Shown here one piece after another: positions 55,526 through 64,000 of a DNA stretch of 64,000 bases; position 1 is the first letter of the stretch, and each line of letters opens with the position of its first letter. The DNA comes from Planctomycetota bacterium. Lineage in GTDB: Bacteria > Planctomycetota > Phycisphaerae > UBA1845 > PWPN01. The notes under the pieces are model-generated. The model had not been told where the DNA came from, did no database searches, and was given only the letters and a program-made list of their open reading frames with translations. Where the stretch lies: contig JAKPHF010000046.1 in assembly GCA_029550525.1 (NCBI GenBank), positions 265,708 to 329,707 on the forward strand, given 5' to 3'. Both the position numbers and the translations under genes were made by a program.

Positions 55526-55544
55526 GGCGGGCGGGACGCCCGCC
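55526..55544. repeat. GGCGGGC-GGGAC-GCCCGCC hairpin
   Basis: A perfect 7-bp stem of the same arms as 9121-9139 with loop GGGAC, followed by a C-run. It sits in the 3' flank of the metal ATPase gene. Confidence 0.65.
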
Positions 55545-55552
55545 CCCCGGTG

Positions 55553-57541
55553 CTACGCGCGGAGGAGGCGGAGGGCGTTAGCGGCCACGACCAGTGTGCT
55601 GCCCTCGTGAGCAATGACAGCCCAAGGCAGGTCCACCTTGCCGGCCACCGCAAACATGGAGAGCACGACGATGACGCCGATCGCCAGCGTGAGATTCTGG
55701 AGGATGATCCGGGCGGTGCGACGAGCGTGGCGGGCGAGGAATTCCAGCCGCTCGAACTTGTTGCTCATGAGCACGATGGGCGCGGCCTCCAGGGCGGCGT
55801 CCGAGCCGATGGACGCGATGGCGATGCCGACGTCCGCATGCGCCAGAGCAGGCGCGTCGTTCACGCCATCCCCCACCATGGCCACCATCCCCACCGATTC
55901 GCGGATCTGCCGGACGTGCTCGATCTTGTCCTCCGGCAGCAGGTTGGCGTGGTAGGCGTTCAAGCCGAGCGTCTCGGCCGTCCGTCGCGCCACCTCGGGA
56001 TGATCGCCCGTCAACATCACCAGATCGCGGAACCCCATCGCTCGCAGATGGGCGATAGTTCCAGCCGCGTCCTCGCGGATGGGATCTTCGAACAGAAGCA
56101 CGGCCGCCTGACCGTCGTACGCCATCAACGTGGCCGTGCGGCCCTCGGCGCGAGCCTTCTCGACGGCCTGCAGCATCGGCTCTTTCACCGCCGGTGCGAG
56201 ATGGTTTTCGACGAACTCGCTGCGGCCCAAGGCGACGGTCTTGCCGTCGATGTTGCCCACGAGACCGTGGCCGGCCGCCATGCGCACGTCAGCCGCCTGC
56301 AACGGACGCAAGCCCCGCTCCTCCAGCTCGCGGTTGATGGCCGCGGCCAGCGGATGGCTGCTCGACGACTCCAGCGCGCCGGCCGCCTGCAACGCCGCCG
56401 CATCGGTGAGTCCGTCGCTGGTTTTCACACCGACGAGTCGGGGCTGGCCCACGGTGAGCGTGCCCGTCTTGTCGAACACGATACCGCGACAACGGGCGAG
56501 CAGCTCGAGATAAACGCCGCCCTTGATCATGACGCCGTGGCGAGCCGCCGAGCCGATGGCCGACAGATAAGCGGTAGGCGTGGCGATGATCAATGCGCAA
56601 GGCGACGCGACGATGAGCAGTGCGATGGCCCGGTACAGTGATTCTCGCCAGGAAATATCCGCAATCAGCGGCGCCAACGCCCCCACCGCCACCGCAGCGG
56701 TGATGATCACGATCGAATACGTCGGGCCGATACGGTCGAAGAGCCGCTCGAGCTTGGCCTTTTGACTGCGAGCCTGCGTGACCAGCCGGATAATCTTGGC
56801 CAGTTGCGTGTCCGACGCGGCCCGGGTGACCTCGATGACCAGGCGACCCGCTCCGTTGATCGTACCGGCATAGACGGCATCGCCCGGACCTTTTGGCCGC
56901 GGCGCCGATTCGCCGGTAATGGGCGCTTCGTTGAGCGTCGATTCGCCTTCGATCACCGTGCCGTCCAGCGGCACGCGATCGCCGGGCCGAACCAGCACGC
57001 GGGCCTGCAGCGGCACAGCCCGGGTGGGCGTCTCCCGATGCGTACCGTCGGGCTGGAGCACGAGAGCATCCGACGCGCTCAACTGATGCAGCGCTGAGAT
57101 CGCCCGCTGCGTGCGGCGGGTGGCCTCCTCTTCCATGGCCCCGGACAGCGCGAACAGGAACAGCAGCAAGGCCCCTTCGATGGGTTGACCGATAACGGCC
57201 GCGAGCACCGCGCCGAGAAGCATGAGGACGTCGATGTCGATCTGCCGGTCGAGCAACGACTCCCACGCCGACTTGAGCCCCGGAATGCCGCCGAGCACGA
57301 AGGCGATGAGGATCGCCAAATCGGCCAGCGGCTGCGGTCCGCCATACTTTCCGAGCAGGTAGCCTGCCAGCAGACACGCCCCGGCGGTCAGCGCGCCGAT
57401 CAGCGGAATGAACCGCTCGACACGCAAAGCCGCGGGCGTGAGGAAAGCAAGCCGAGGCCGCTCCTCGTCGAACACCAGACGGTCGGCGAGGATGGGGTTG
57501 AGGGCCCGCCGGGCCGAGAACGTGAGCGTCTGCGTGGTCAT
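55553..57541 (-). CDS. P1B-4 type heavy-metal ATPase
   Basis: This 662-residue inner-membrane metal exporter has the TM6 metal site SPC (313-315) instead of CPC, the phosphorylated Asp357 in DKTGT, TGES at 209-212, the HP motif (SSSHPLAAA) and HEGST in the last helices. SPC with HEGxT marks the P1B-4 group, which moves Co, Zn, Fe or similar divalent metals. No N-terminal metal-binding domain is present. Its start overlaps the stop of the VIT-family gene (ATGA), so the two are translated together. Confidence 0.93.
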   Translation of the reverse strand: MTTQTLTFSARRALNPILADRLVFDEERPRLAFLTPAALRVERFIPLIGALTAGACLLAGYLLGKYGGPQPLADLAILIAFVLGGIPGLKSAWESLLDRQIDIDVLMLLGAVLAAVIGQPIEGALLLFLFALSGAMEEEATRRTQRAISALHQLSASDALVLQPDGTHRETPTRAVPLQARVLVRPGDRVPLDGTVIEGESTLNEAPITGESAPRPKGPGDAVYAGTINGAGRLVIEVTRAASDTQLAKIIRLVTQARSQKAKLERLFDRIGPTYSIVIITAAVAVGALAPLIADISWRESLYRAIALLIVASPCALIIATPTAYLSAIGSAARHGVMIKGGVYLELLARCRGIVFDKTGTLTVGQPRLVGVKTSDGLTDAAALQAAGALESSSSHPLAAAINRELEERGLRPLQAADVRMAAGHGLVGNIDGKTVALGRSEFVENHLAPAVKEPMLQAVEKARAEGRTATLMAYDGQAAVLLFEDPIREDAAGTIAHLRAMGFRDLVMLTGDHPEVARRTAETLGLNAYHANLLPEDKIEHVRQIRESVGMVAMVGDGVNDAPALAHADVGIAIASIGSDAALEAAPIVLMSNKFERLEFLARHARRTARIILQNLTLAIGVIVVLSMFAVAGKVDLPWAVIAHEGSTLVVAANALRLLRA

Positions 57542-58299
57542 GCGGCCAATCCGACGAAGAATCGCCCCAGTAAGAACGCGATGCCCGCGACGAACCCGGC
57601 CAGAATAGCCCAGCGGGCGAACGATTCGATTCCCGCCCGTACGGCCAGGCCGTGCCGCACCAGGCACAGGATAGCCAGCACGATGGCGGTGGTGACGACG
57701 GTCGCCACGGGTTCACCGCTGCCGGCGGCCAGCGCCACCAGCACACCGCTGGCCAGGGCCGTAATGCCGGTAAACAGTCCGGTGACGATCGGGTGGTTGC
57801 GCTGCTCGAAGAAGATGCCGAGTTCCTCTTCCAGCATCACCTTGAGCAGACGTTCCTCGTCGTTGAAGATAGTGTTTACCACCATCTCGAGCAGTTCGCC
57901 GCTGAACCCCTTGGCCTGGTAGAGCGTGCGCAACTCCTCGCGCTCGTGTTCGGGCTGAGAGCGGATCTCGTTCCGCTCGCGGACCAGTTCGGCTTCCCAG
58001 TATCGCAACTGAGCGTAGACGGCCAGGGCGTTGCTGATTCCGGTATGCACGGCAGCGGCCATGGCGGCGGCAAGCAGCCCGGCGAACGCGTGCTCCATCG
58101 CTCCGATGCCCGCGAGCACGGCCCACAGCATCAGGACCACCACGACCGCATCACGCCCCGCGGTCGCCGCGTGCACCAGCTCGTAGGGCCGGTCGTGAGC
58201 CACTTCCGCGCCAAACAATCCGCGTGCCCGCCGGCGAGCCTGCTCCAGATGCGCGGCGGTGGTGCTCTCAGTCTCACTTGCAGGTACGGTGGTTCGCAT
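57538..58299 (-). CDS. VIT1/CCC1-family metal transporter
   Basis: This 253-residue membrane protein of the vacuolar iron transporter family has about five TM helices (VVVVLMLWAVLAGIGAMEHAF, HTGISNALAVYAQL) and the cytosolic metal-binding arm NDEERLLKVMLEEELGIFFEQ. Plant and yeast relatives export Fe or Mn. It is the first gene of a two-gene operon with the P1B-4 ATPase, suggesting joint protection from a transition metal such as Fe or Co. The start at 58299 is chosen because GGAGAG is close by and the family core starts there. Confidence 0.88.
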   Translation of the reverse strand: MRTTVPASETESTTAAHLEQARRRARGLFGAEVAHDRPYELVHAATAGRDAVVVVLMLWAVLAGIGAMEHAFAGLLAAAMAAAVHTGISNALAVYAQLRYWEAELVRERNEIRSQPEHEREELRTLYQAKGFSGELLEMVVNTIFNDEERLLKVMLEEELGIFFEQRNHPIVTGLFTGITALASGVLVALAAGSGEPVATVVTTAIVLAILCLVRHGLAVRAGIESFARWAILAGFVAGIAFLLGRFFVGLAA

Positions 58300-58536
58300 C
58301 TCTCCGGATAATTTGCTGCTCCCGCCGTGTCGGCATCGGCGCCTCGCCGACGGACCGAGCCGTCTCGCCCATGGCGATACGGTGTCACGCATCGGGTCGC
58401 ATGAATGGTAGACGTCGTCCCGGCGAATGGGTACCCGAGCAGCCGATTACCGGACCACATGGTCGCACAATGGAGTATCCGCAACCGTAAGAGCCGGACG
58501 TCCGGCAAAGGTAAACGGCCGTGAATCCCCGCCCGC

Positions 58537-58566
58537 TTGACAAACCAGGGCCCATGGAGCAACAAT
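58537..58566 (+). promoter_or_regulatory. Promoter of the serS leader
   Basis: A perfect -35 TTGACA (58537-58542), an 18-base spacer and AACAAT (58561-58566, 4 of 6). It predicts a start near 58573, about 40 bases before the leader ORF. The rest of 58300-58612 shows no gene. Confidence 0.6.
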
Positions 58567-58612
58567 GGAATGATCATCGGTCGTGCTACCCCACGGCCGG
58601 AAAGCAGGACGC

Positions 58613-58735
58613 ATGAGCCTGGGAACGCACAATTCGGCGACCGCTCACAACGTCGCGCCCGGCGTTGTCGCCCCTTCCCTGTTCAGCTATTATTCGTGGT
58701 TCTGGTTTAGCCGGGAGGTGCGCTCCGGGGCATAG
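58613..58735 (+). CDS. Leader peptide, 40 codons, Phe/Tyr/Trp/Ser-rich
   Basis: The ATG at 58613 follows AGCAGGACGC and the ORF ends TAG at 58735. Codons 24-33 encode FSYYSWFWFS: three Phe, two Tyr, two Trp and three Ser in a row. The stop lies inside one arm of the proposed anti-terminator, and a T6 terminator follows 30 bases later. It matches the design of attenuation leaders such as trpL, with no other known role for the peptide. It is too short for routine gene calling. Confidence 0.75.
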   Translation: MSLGTHNSATAHNVAPGVVAPSLFSYYSWFWFSREVRSGA

Positions 58736-58800
58736 TCCGAGCGATCGTGACGAAAACCGTAATGCCCTGAGACGCACCGAGCGGCGACTCAGGGTTTTTT
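58711..58800 (+). terminator. Attenuator hairpins and T6 terminator before serS
   Basis: The terminator is CCCTGAG (58765-58771) with CTCAGGG (58788-58794) followed by TTTTTT. Its 5' arm overlaps ATGCCCT (58762-58768), which can instead pair with GGGGCAT (58727-58733), an anti-terminator. GGGG in turn overlaps a third option, CCGGGAG/CTCCGG (58711-58728). The three structures are mutually exclusive, as in ribosome-controlled attenuators. Confidence 0.7.
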
Positions 58801-58861
58801 GTTTGTCACGTCGGCACGGACTGACAGAGGTCATCTTTCGCGGCACTTTGGAAGGCAGAAC

Positions 58862-60196
58862 ATGATCGACATCAACGCCATTCGCCATGATCCGGAGCGT
58901 TTCAAGCAGGCGGCCGTGCTCAAGCGGGTGAACTGCGACATCGACGCGCTGCTCGAGCTGGACAGCCGCCGCCGGAGCTTGCAGGCTCAGCTCGATCAGC
59001 TCAAGCACGCCCAGAACGAGACCTCGGGGCAGATCGCCCACTACCGCAATCCCAAGAGCAAGTGGTTCCAGGATCAGGTGGCCAAGGGCCGCACGCCCGA
59101 AGAGCTCAAGGCCGAGGCCGAGCAGTTGGTGGCCAGTGTGACCGAGATGAAGGCCCGCATGAAGGACCTGGAGACCGAGTTTCGCGAGGTGTCCGAGAAG
59201 TTCGACGCGGCCATGCTGACCGTACCGCAGCCGCCGGCCCCCGAAGTACCCGTGGGCAAGGATGAGAGCGAAAACGTCGAAATCAAGCGAGTGGGCGAGC
59301 TGCCCAAATTCGACTTCGAGCCGCTGGACCACGTCAAGCTGATGACCGCGCTGGACATGCTGGACATCGATCGCGGCGTGAAGCTGGCCGGCACGCGAAA
59401 CTACGTGTTGAAAGGCGACGGCGCCCTCCTGCATCAGGCGGTGCTGCGGATGGCCATCGACATGATGGTCGAGCGCGGCTTCACGTTCATGACCGTGCCC
59501 GTGCTCGTGCGCGATGCCATGATGGTGGGCACGGGCTACTTCCCGGGCGGCGAAGAGCAGGCCTACCGCTGCGAGCGCGACCAGATGAGCCTGGTCGGCA
59601 CGGCCGAGGTGCCGCTGACCGCATACTACAGCGACGAAGTGCTCAGCGAGGACGAACTACCCAAGAAGTTCGTGGCCGTTTCCACCTGCTTCCGGCGCGA
59701 GGCGGGCGCAGCCGGCAAGGACACCTACGGCCTGTACCGCATCCATCTGTTCGACAAGGTCGAGCAAGTGATCGTCTGCAAGAACGACGAGGCGACTTCC
59801 ATCGCCTTCCACCAGGAGATCCTCAAGAACTCCGAAGACCTGCTCCAGCGGCTCGAGCTGCCCTACCGCGTCGTCAACGTGTGCACGGGCGACCTGGGCC
59901 AGGGTCAGGTCCAGAAGTTCGACATCGAGACCTGGATGCCGTCGCGCAATGCCTACAGCGAAACGCACTCGGCTTCGCGGTTCTATGAATACCAGGCTCG
60001 CCGCCTGAAGCTGCGGTACAGGGACAAGGATCGCAACCTGCGGTTCTGCCACACGCTGAACAACACCGTGATCGCCAGCCCGCGGATCCTCATTCCCATC
60101 GTGGAAATTCACCAGACCCGCGAGGGCGGCATCCGGATCCCGCCGGCGCTGCGGCCCTACATGGGCGGGCGGGAGATGATCGAGAAGAAGGGATGA
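58862..60196 (+). CDS. serS: Seryl-tRNA synthetase
   Basis: This 444-residue class II synthetase charges tRNA-Ser. The N-terminal long antiparallel coiled coil (residues 30-105) precedes the catalytic core with motif 2 (CFRREAGAAGKDTYGLYRIHLFDKVEQ) and motif 3 (LNNTVIASPRILIPIVEIHQ). It starts MIDINAIRHDPERF and is complete. It is the first gene after a leader-peptide attenuator whose key codons include several Ser codons, so serine or tRNA-Ser charging may regulate it. A small gene and aroF follow on the same strand. Confidence 0.96.
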   Translation: MIDINAIRHDPERFKQAAVLKRVNCDIDALLELDSRRRSLQAQLDQLKHAQNETSGQIAHYRNPKSKWFQDQVAKGRTPEELKAEAEQLVASVTEMKARMKDLETEFREVSEKFDAAMLTVPQPPAPEVPVGKDESENVEIKRVGELPKFDFEPLDHVKLMTALDMLDIDRGVKLAGTRNYVLKGDGALLHQAVLRMAIDMMVERGFTFMTVPVLVRDAMMVGTGYFPGGEEQAYRCERDQMSLVGTAEVPLTAYYSDEVLSEDELPKKFVAVSTCFRREAGAAGKDTYGLYRIHLFDKVEQVIVCKNDEATSIAFHQEILKNSEDLLQRLELPYRVVNVCTGDLGQGQVQKFDIETWMPSRNAYSETHSASRFYEYQARRLKLRYRDKDRNLRFCHTLNNTVIASPRILIPIVEIHQTREGGIRIPPALRPYMGGREMIEKKG

Positions 60197-60249
60197 GCAC
60201 GTGACGTGTGAACGCAATTCCGAAAGGGATTTGCAGAGGAGAAATTGAG

Positions 60250-60408
60250 ATGAATGCCGAACAACGTTCAATCACCCAACTGGTTCACCAGGCCCGATCG
60301 CAGGTCCGCCAGGTGTACACGCTGTGCAACCGAGTCCGTGAGAGTCTGACCGCTCTGCAGAGCGGTGAGGAGGCCGCGGAGGGGGGTTGGCGTCGCTACG
60401 CTGACTGA
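60250..60408 (+). CDS. Small protein of unknown function, 52 residues
   Basis: AGAGGAG lies 10 bases before the ATG, 53 bases after serS. The protein is helical ([23 protein letters not shown]) with no signal or known domain. An 18-bp perfect palindrome, ACCGCTCTGCAGAGCGGT (60349-60366), lies within the coding frame. Its position between serS and aroF suggests co-expression. It could also be a non-functional short frame. Confidence 0.45.
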   Translation: MNAEQRSITQLVHQARSQVRQVYTLCNRVRESLTALQSGEEAAEGGWRRYAD

Positions 60409-60426
60409 ACCGAATCGAGAAACCCC

Positions 60427-60516
60427 ATGTTCGTGCACCCCGTCCATCCCGTTCGAGTCGGCAGACAGCCTTTCGGCCGCTGCGTGTTCAACTTTAGCCG
60501 GCCGCCGGAGCGCTGA
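60427..60516 (+). CDS. Possible second leader peptide before aroF, 29 codons
   Basis: A short ATG frame ends ...[11 protein letters not shown] at 60516. It shares the 9-mer TTTAGCCGG (60493-60501) with the serS leader (58706-58714), both encoding Phe-Ser-Arg. A hairpin GGCCGCCG (60500-60507) with CGGCGGCC (60528-60535) encloses the stop, and CCCTC/GAGGG follows (60550-60562). There is no T-run, and the ribosome site is poor, so this is weaker than the serS leader. Confidence 0.35.
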   Translation: MFVHPVHPVRVGRQPFGRCVFNFSRPPER

Positions 60517-60664
60517 TCCTTCAGCCACGGCGGCCCAACCCCATGCTGTCCCTCGCCGAGGGTCCCTCACCGAACACCAACGGCTCAAGACTGAAGATTG
60601 CGAAACCGGCAGTTCCTGCCCGTCGAGGCGAGCTGCCCGAGAACCAAACACTGGAGATCATTCC

Positions 60665-61687
60665 ATGATTGTCGTCATGCGTGCAGGCTGTCAGAAGCCC
60701 GATGTGGATCGGGTCGTGCATCTCGTCCGCGAGATGGGGTTGAAGGACCATGTGATCGTCGGGACCGAGCGTACCGTGGTCGCGCTCATCGGCGACGACC
60801 GGGCCAAAGACAAGTCCAAACTCGAAGCTTGCCCCGGCGTCGACCGCGTGGTGGATATCCTCGCCCCCTACAAGATCGCCAGCCGCCAAACGCATCCCGA
60901 ACCGAGCGTGATTCCGCTGGGCGGCGCGCTCAATCCCAAAGTCGGCGGCAAGCAGGTCTGCATGATGGCCGGCCCCTGCAGCATCGAGAACCGCTCCATG
61001 CTCATGGAGATCGCCCACGCCGTGAAGGAAGCCGGCGCCACCTGCCTGCGCGGCGGCGCGTTCAAACCCCGCACCAACCCCTACGAGTTCCAGGGGCTGG
61101 GAGAAAAGGGGCTGGAGATGCTGGCCGAGGCCGGCGAGGAGACCGGCCTGCCCGTGTGCACCGAGGTGATGAGCATCGACCAGGTGCTGGTCGTCGCCAA
61201 GTACGCCGACGTGCTGCAGATCGGCACCCGTAACATGCACAACTTCAACCTGCTCATGGCGGTGGGCAAAACCGACAAGCCGGTACTGCTCAAACGGGGC
61301 TGGAGCGCGACGCTCAACGAGTTCCTCCTGGCCGCGGAATACATCATCCAGAGCGGCAATCCCAACGTGATTCTCTGCGAGCGGGGCATCCGAACTCATG
61401 AGGACCACGTTCGCAATACGCTCCCGCTGGCCACCGTGCCGGCGGTGAAGCGGGAATCGCATCTGCCCATCGTGGTCGATCCCGCCCACGGGACAGGCCG
61501 CGCCTACATGGTGCCGTCCATGGCCCGGGCCGCCATCGCCGCCGGAGCCGACGGCATCATGGTCGAAGTCCACTGCGATCCGCAGCACGCCTGGACGGAC
61601 GGCGCCCAATCGCTCACGCTGGACGCCTTTGCCCAGATGATGCGAGAATGCCGAGCCGTCGCCGAGGCCGTCGGTCGGGAGCTGTGA
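60665..61687 (+). CDS. aroF: 3-deoxy-7-phosphoheptulonate (DAHP) synthase, type I-beta
   Basis: This 340-residue first enzyme of the shikimate pathway joins PEP and erythrose-4-phosphate. An N-terminal ferredoxin-like regulatory domain (residues 1-75, [26 protein letters not shown]) is typical of the I-beta group with feedback control. The barrel has the metal Cys in [39 protein letters not shown], the His in [13 protein letters not shown] and DGAQSL. GGAG lies before the ATG at 60665. It is 468 bases after serS on the same strand, consistent with an operon regulated by aromatic amino acids. Confidence 0.95.
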   Translation: MIVVMRAGCQKPDVDRVVHLVREMGLKDHVIVGTERTVVALIGDDRAKDKSKLEACPGVDRVVDILAPYKIASRQTHPEPSVIPLGGALNPKVGGKQVCMMAGPCSIENRSMLMEIAHAVKEAGATCLRGGAFKPRTNPYEFQGLGEKGLEMLAEAGEETGLPVCTEVMSIDQVLVVAKYADVLQIGTRNMHNFNLLMAVGKTDKPVLLKRGWSATLNEFLLAAEYIIQSGNPNVILCERGIRTHEDHVRNTLPLATVPAVKRESHLPIVVDPAHGTGRAYMVPSMARAAIAAGADGIMVEVHCDPQHAWTDGAQSLTLDAFAQMMRECRAVAEAVGREL

Positions 61688-61692
61688 TTGGC

Positions 61693-61738
61693 AACTGTCA
61701 GCTGTCAGCTATCAGCTCTCAGCCGTCGGCTATGAGCC
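61693..61738 (+). repeat. Heptamer repeat, locus 5
   Basis: Six heptamers (aactgtc, agctgtc, agctatc, agctctc, agccgtc, ggctatg) start five bases after the aroF stop codon and run in the same direction as the gene. The remainder to 61982 shows no gene. Confidence 0.7.
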
Positions 61739-61982
61739 AACCGTCGGTCGCGATTGATCGGAGCAGTCCCGCAACCCCAAGAGAGTCCACGAGCCGGGTG
61801 CGGCCTTCCGCGCCCGGCCCGCGGAGCGATTGGCCTGGGGCCCGGGTTGATCCCAGAGGCGGGCTGCGACGCAAGCCGAATCGCGGCGGATCGGACCGGC
61901 GGGCTTGCGTCTTTTCTCGACGTGCGCGCGTACAATGACCCACAGATTCGCTTGATTCGAGCGGGTCCGGAGTTGCGCCCGC

Positions 61983-62999
61983 ATGGATAGTGGACGACTG
62001 CCCATGGGAACGATCACACGCCTCGGCCGTCTCCGGCCGGCATCATTACACAATCACGTTTTGTTGTTGAGTTCACTGGCCGGCCTGCTGCTCGCCGGCT
62101 GCGCGTTACCCGAGCGGCAGCAACCGCTCGCTCGATCTTCCGAACAGCCTCTGGCCGAAGAGCAGCCCGCTGAGCGGCATCCGCAGGAAGAGCCAATAGC
62201 CGAAGGAAAAGCCAAGCCGGACCAGCCGGAGGTCGGGCCGGCCCAAGAGCAGGCTCTCGCGCCAACGGTAGAGGCCCCGAGCTCAGTATCGGGCAAGTAT
62301 GCTCGCGACAGCGAGCGGATTGCCGCCGATCCCATCGCGTTTCTCCGCGAAGTCGCAGCTAAGACGGCTCAACTCGACGAGTATCGCATGACTTTCTACC
62401 GGCAGGAACGTCTGGGCATCCCGCCGCGTTTGGGACCGCTGGAGAAAATGCAGGCCACATTCCGGCAAGAGCCCTTCAGTGTTCGACTGGTCTGGAATGA
62501 TGAGGAGATGCCCTATCACGAATCCGTGTATGTCGAGGGGCGCAACAAGGGCCAGGTCCTTGTCCGCGAGCGCAAAGGTGCCTTGCCTCTGCTCCCGCCC
62601 ACCGTGCGCCGCGTCGATGTGGATCTGCCGGTGAAGATCGGCAAATCCAAGAATCCCATCACCGACTTCGGTCCGCGCCGGCTGCTGGAACGTACGCTCG
62701 CTCCCTTCGATGATCCGCAACTTGCCGCGATCACGACCGTTCGATACGAGGGGATCGTCGAGCTCGAACCGATGAATCGGCCGGCTCATCTCATTCGAAT
62801 CGAGCGGTCTCAGACGCCCGGCATCGCCTACACGCGTCAGGATCTCTACTTTGATGCCGAGACCTTACTCCCGGCCGGAACCGATCTTTATCTTCCCAAC
62901 AATGTTCTCGACGCCCGATACCGTTACGCCGACATCGACACCAACGTCGACCTGACCGACGAAGATTTCCGTCTGAGCAAAGACCATCCCGAGACGTAG
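61983..62999 (+). CDS. DUF1571 lipoprotein
   Basis: This 338-residue exported lipoprotein has a lipobox in LLLAGCALP, then a Glu/Pro/Gln-rich linker (residues 45-100) and a DUF1571-type domain (TAQLDEYRMTFYRQERLGIPPRLGPLEKMQATFRQEPFSVRLVW and on). The fold recalls LolA/LolB-like outer-membrane carriers, but the function is unknown. The start is ambiguous between 61983 (CGGAG ten bases away) and 62004. Confidence 0.8.
   Translation: MDSGRLPMGTITRLGRLRPASLHNHVLLLSSLAGLLLAGCALPERQQPLARSSEQPLAEEQPAERHPQEEPIAEGKAKPDQPEVGPAQEQALAPTVEAPSSVSGKYARDSERIAADPIAFLREVAAKTAQLDEYRMTFYRQERLGIPPRLGPLEKMQATFRQEPFSVRLVWNDEEMPYHESVYVEGRNKGQVLVRERKGALPLLPPTVRRVDVDLPVKIGKSKNPITDFGPRRLLERTLAPFDDPQLAAITTVRYEGIVELEPMNRPAHLIRIERSQTPGIAYTRQDLYFDAETLLPAGTDLYLPNNVLDARYRYADIDTNVDLTDEDFRLSKDHPET

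Positions 63000-64000
<1,001 letters not shown>

Noticed and set aside
58600..58800. T-box riboswitch before serS
   Set aside because: The conserved T-box sequence (AGGGTGGNACCGCG type) and specifier-loop layout are absent, while a leader ORF with the proper codons explains the terminator.

Overview
The window is GC-rich bacterial chromosome and most likely comes from a planctomycete. The support is indirect. A partial 16S rRNA gene at the right edge is followed at once by an intrinsic terminator instead of a 23S gene, which fits the unlinked rRNA genes known in that phylum. The gene content also fits: Tat-exported Gfo/Idh/MocA and FAD oxidoreductases, small secreted proteins and lipoproteins, a TIGR03790 protein, DUF1571, FecR beside a CHASE2 cyclase, and many palindromic intergenic repeats. 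No phage, plasmid, IS element or CRISPR array was seen.

Layout. 1-5.5 kb: repeats, a murein-peptidase-like lipoprotein, a TIGR03790 protein and ligA. 5.7-12.2 kb: a micro-lipoprotein, an EamA transporter, a carbohydrate-type group on the minus strand (Gfo/Idh/MocA oxidoreductase, ADP-ribosylglycohydrolase, sugar epimerase) and tRNA-Arg(TCT). 12.2-19 kb: a C-rich non-coding tract, a structured leader, a small secreted protein, an orphan sigma region-4 protein, a glycogen-synthase-like glycosyltransferase, a polyferredoxin membrane protein with repeats upstream, a cupin and a frameshifted zinc-ribbon membrane protein. 19-23 kb: a sugar ABC importer (binding protein and two permeases, no ATPase). 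23-26.6 kb: an M48 protease operon. 26.7-34.6 kb: hpf-ptsN-ptsH-ptsI, then a TIGR03936 protein, RNase E/G and a HEAT-repeat protein. 34.6-42.8 kb: aat, a VapBC-type pair, a DUF115 protein with a radical-SAM-like protein that has lost its cluster cysteines, two TPR-like membrane proteins and hflX. 42.8-52.7 kb: micro-lipoproteins, a Tat FAD oxidoreductase, then an AlgE-like barrel, lipoprotein, FecR protein, CHASE2-adenylate cyclase and an HTH protein. 52.8-58.3 kb: a two-domain secreted hydrolase and a metal operon (VIT-family and P1B-4 ATPase). 58.5-63 kb: serS, a small gene, aroF (DAHP synthase) and a DUF1571 lipoprotein. 63.1-64 kb: terminator and 16S rRNA.

The strongest new observation is upstream of serS-aroF. 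A promoter is followed by a 40-codon leader ORF containing ten consecutive codons for Phe, Tyr, Trp or Ser. After it come mutually exclusive hairpins and a T6 intrinsic terminator. This is the architecture of ribosome-mediated attenuation, apparently sensing aromatic amino acids and/or serine. A second, weaker leader ORF sharing the 9-mer TTTAGCCGG lies before aroF. Other points of interest are the radical-SAM-like protein without CxxxCxxC, a heptamer repeat AGCTRTS placed just after stop codons at five loci, and intergenic hairpins whose outer stems co-vary.
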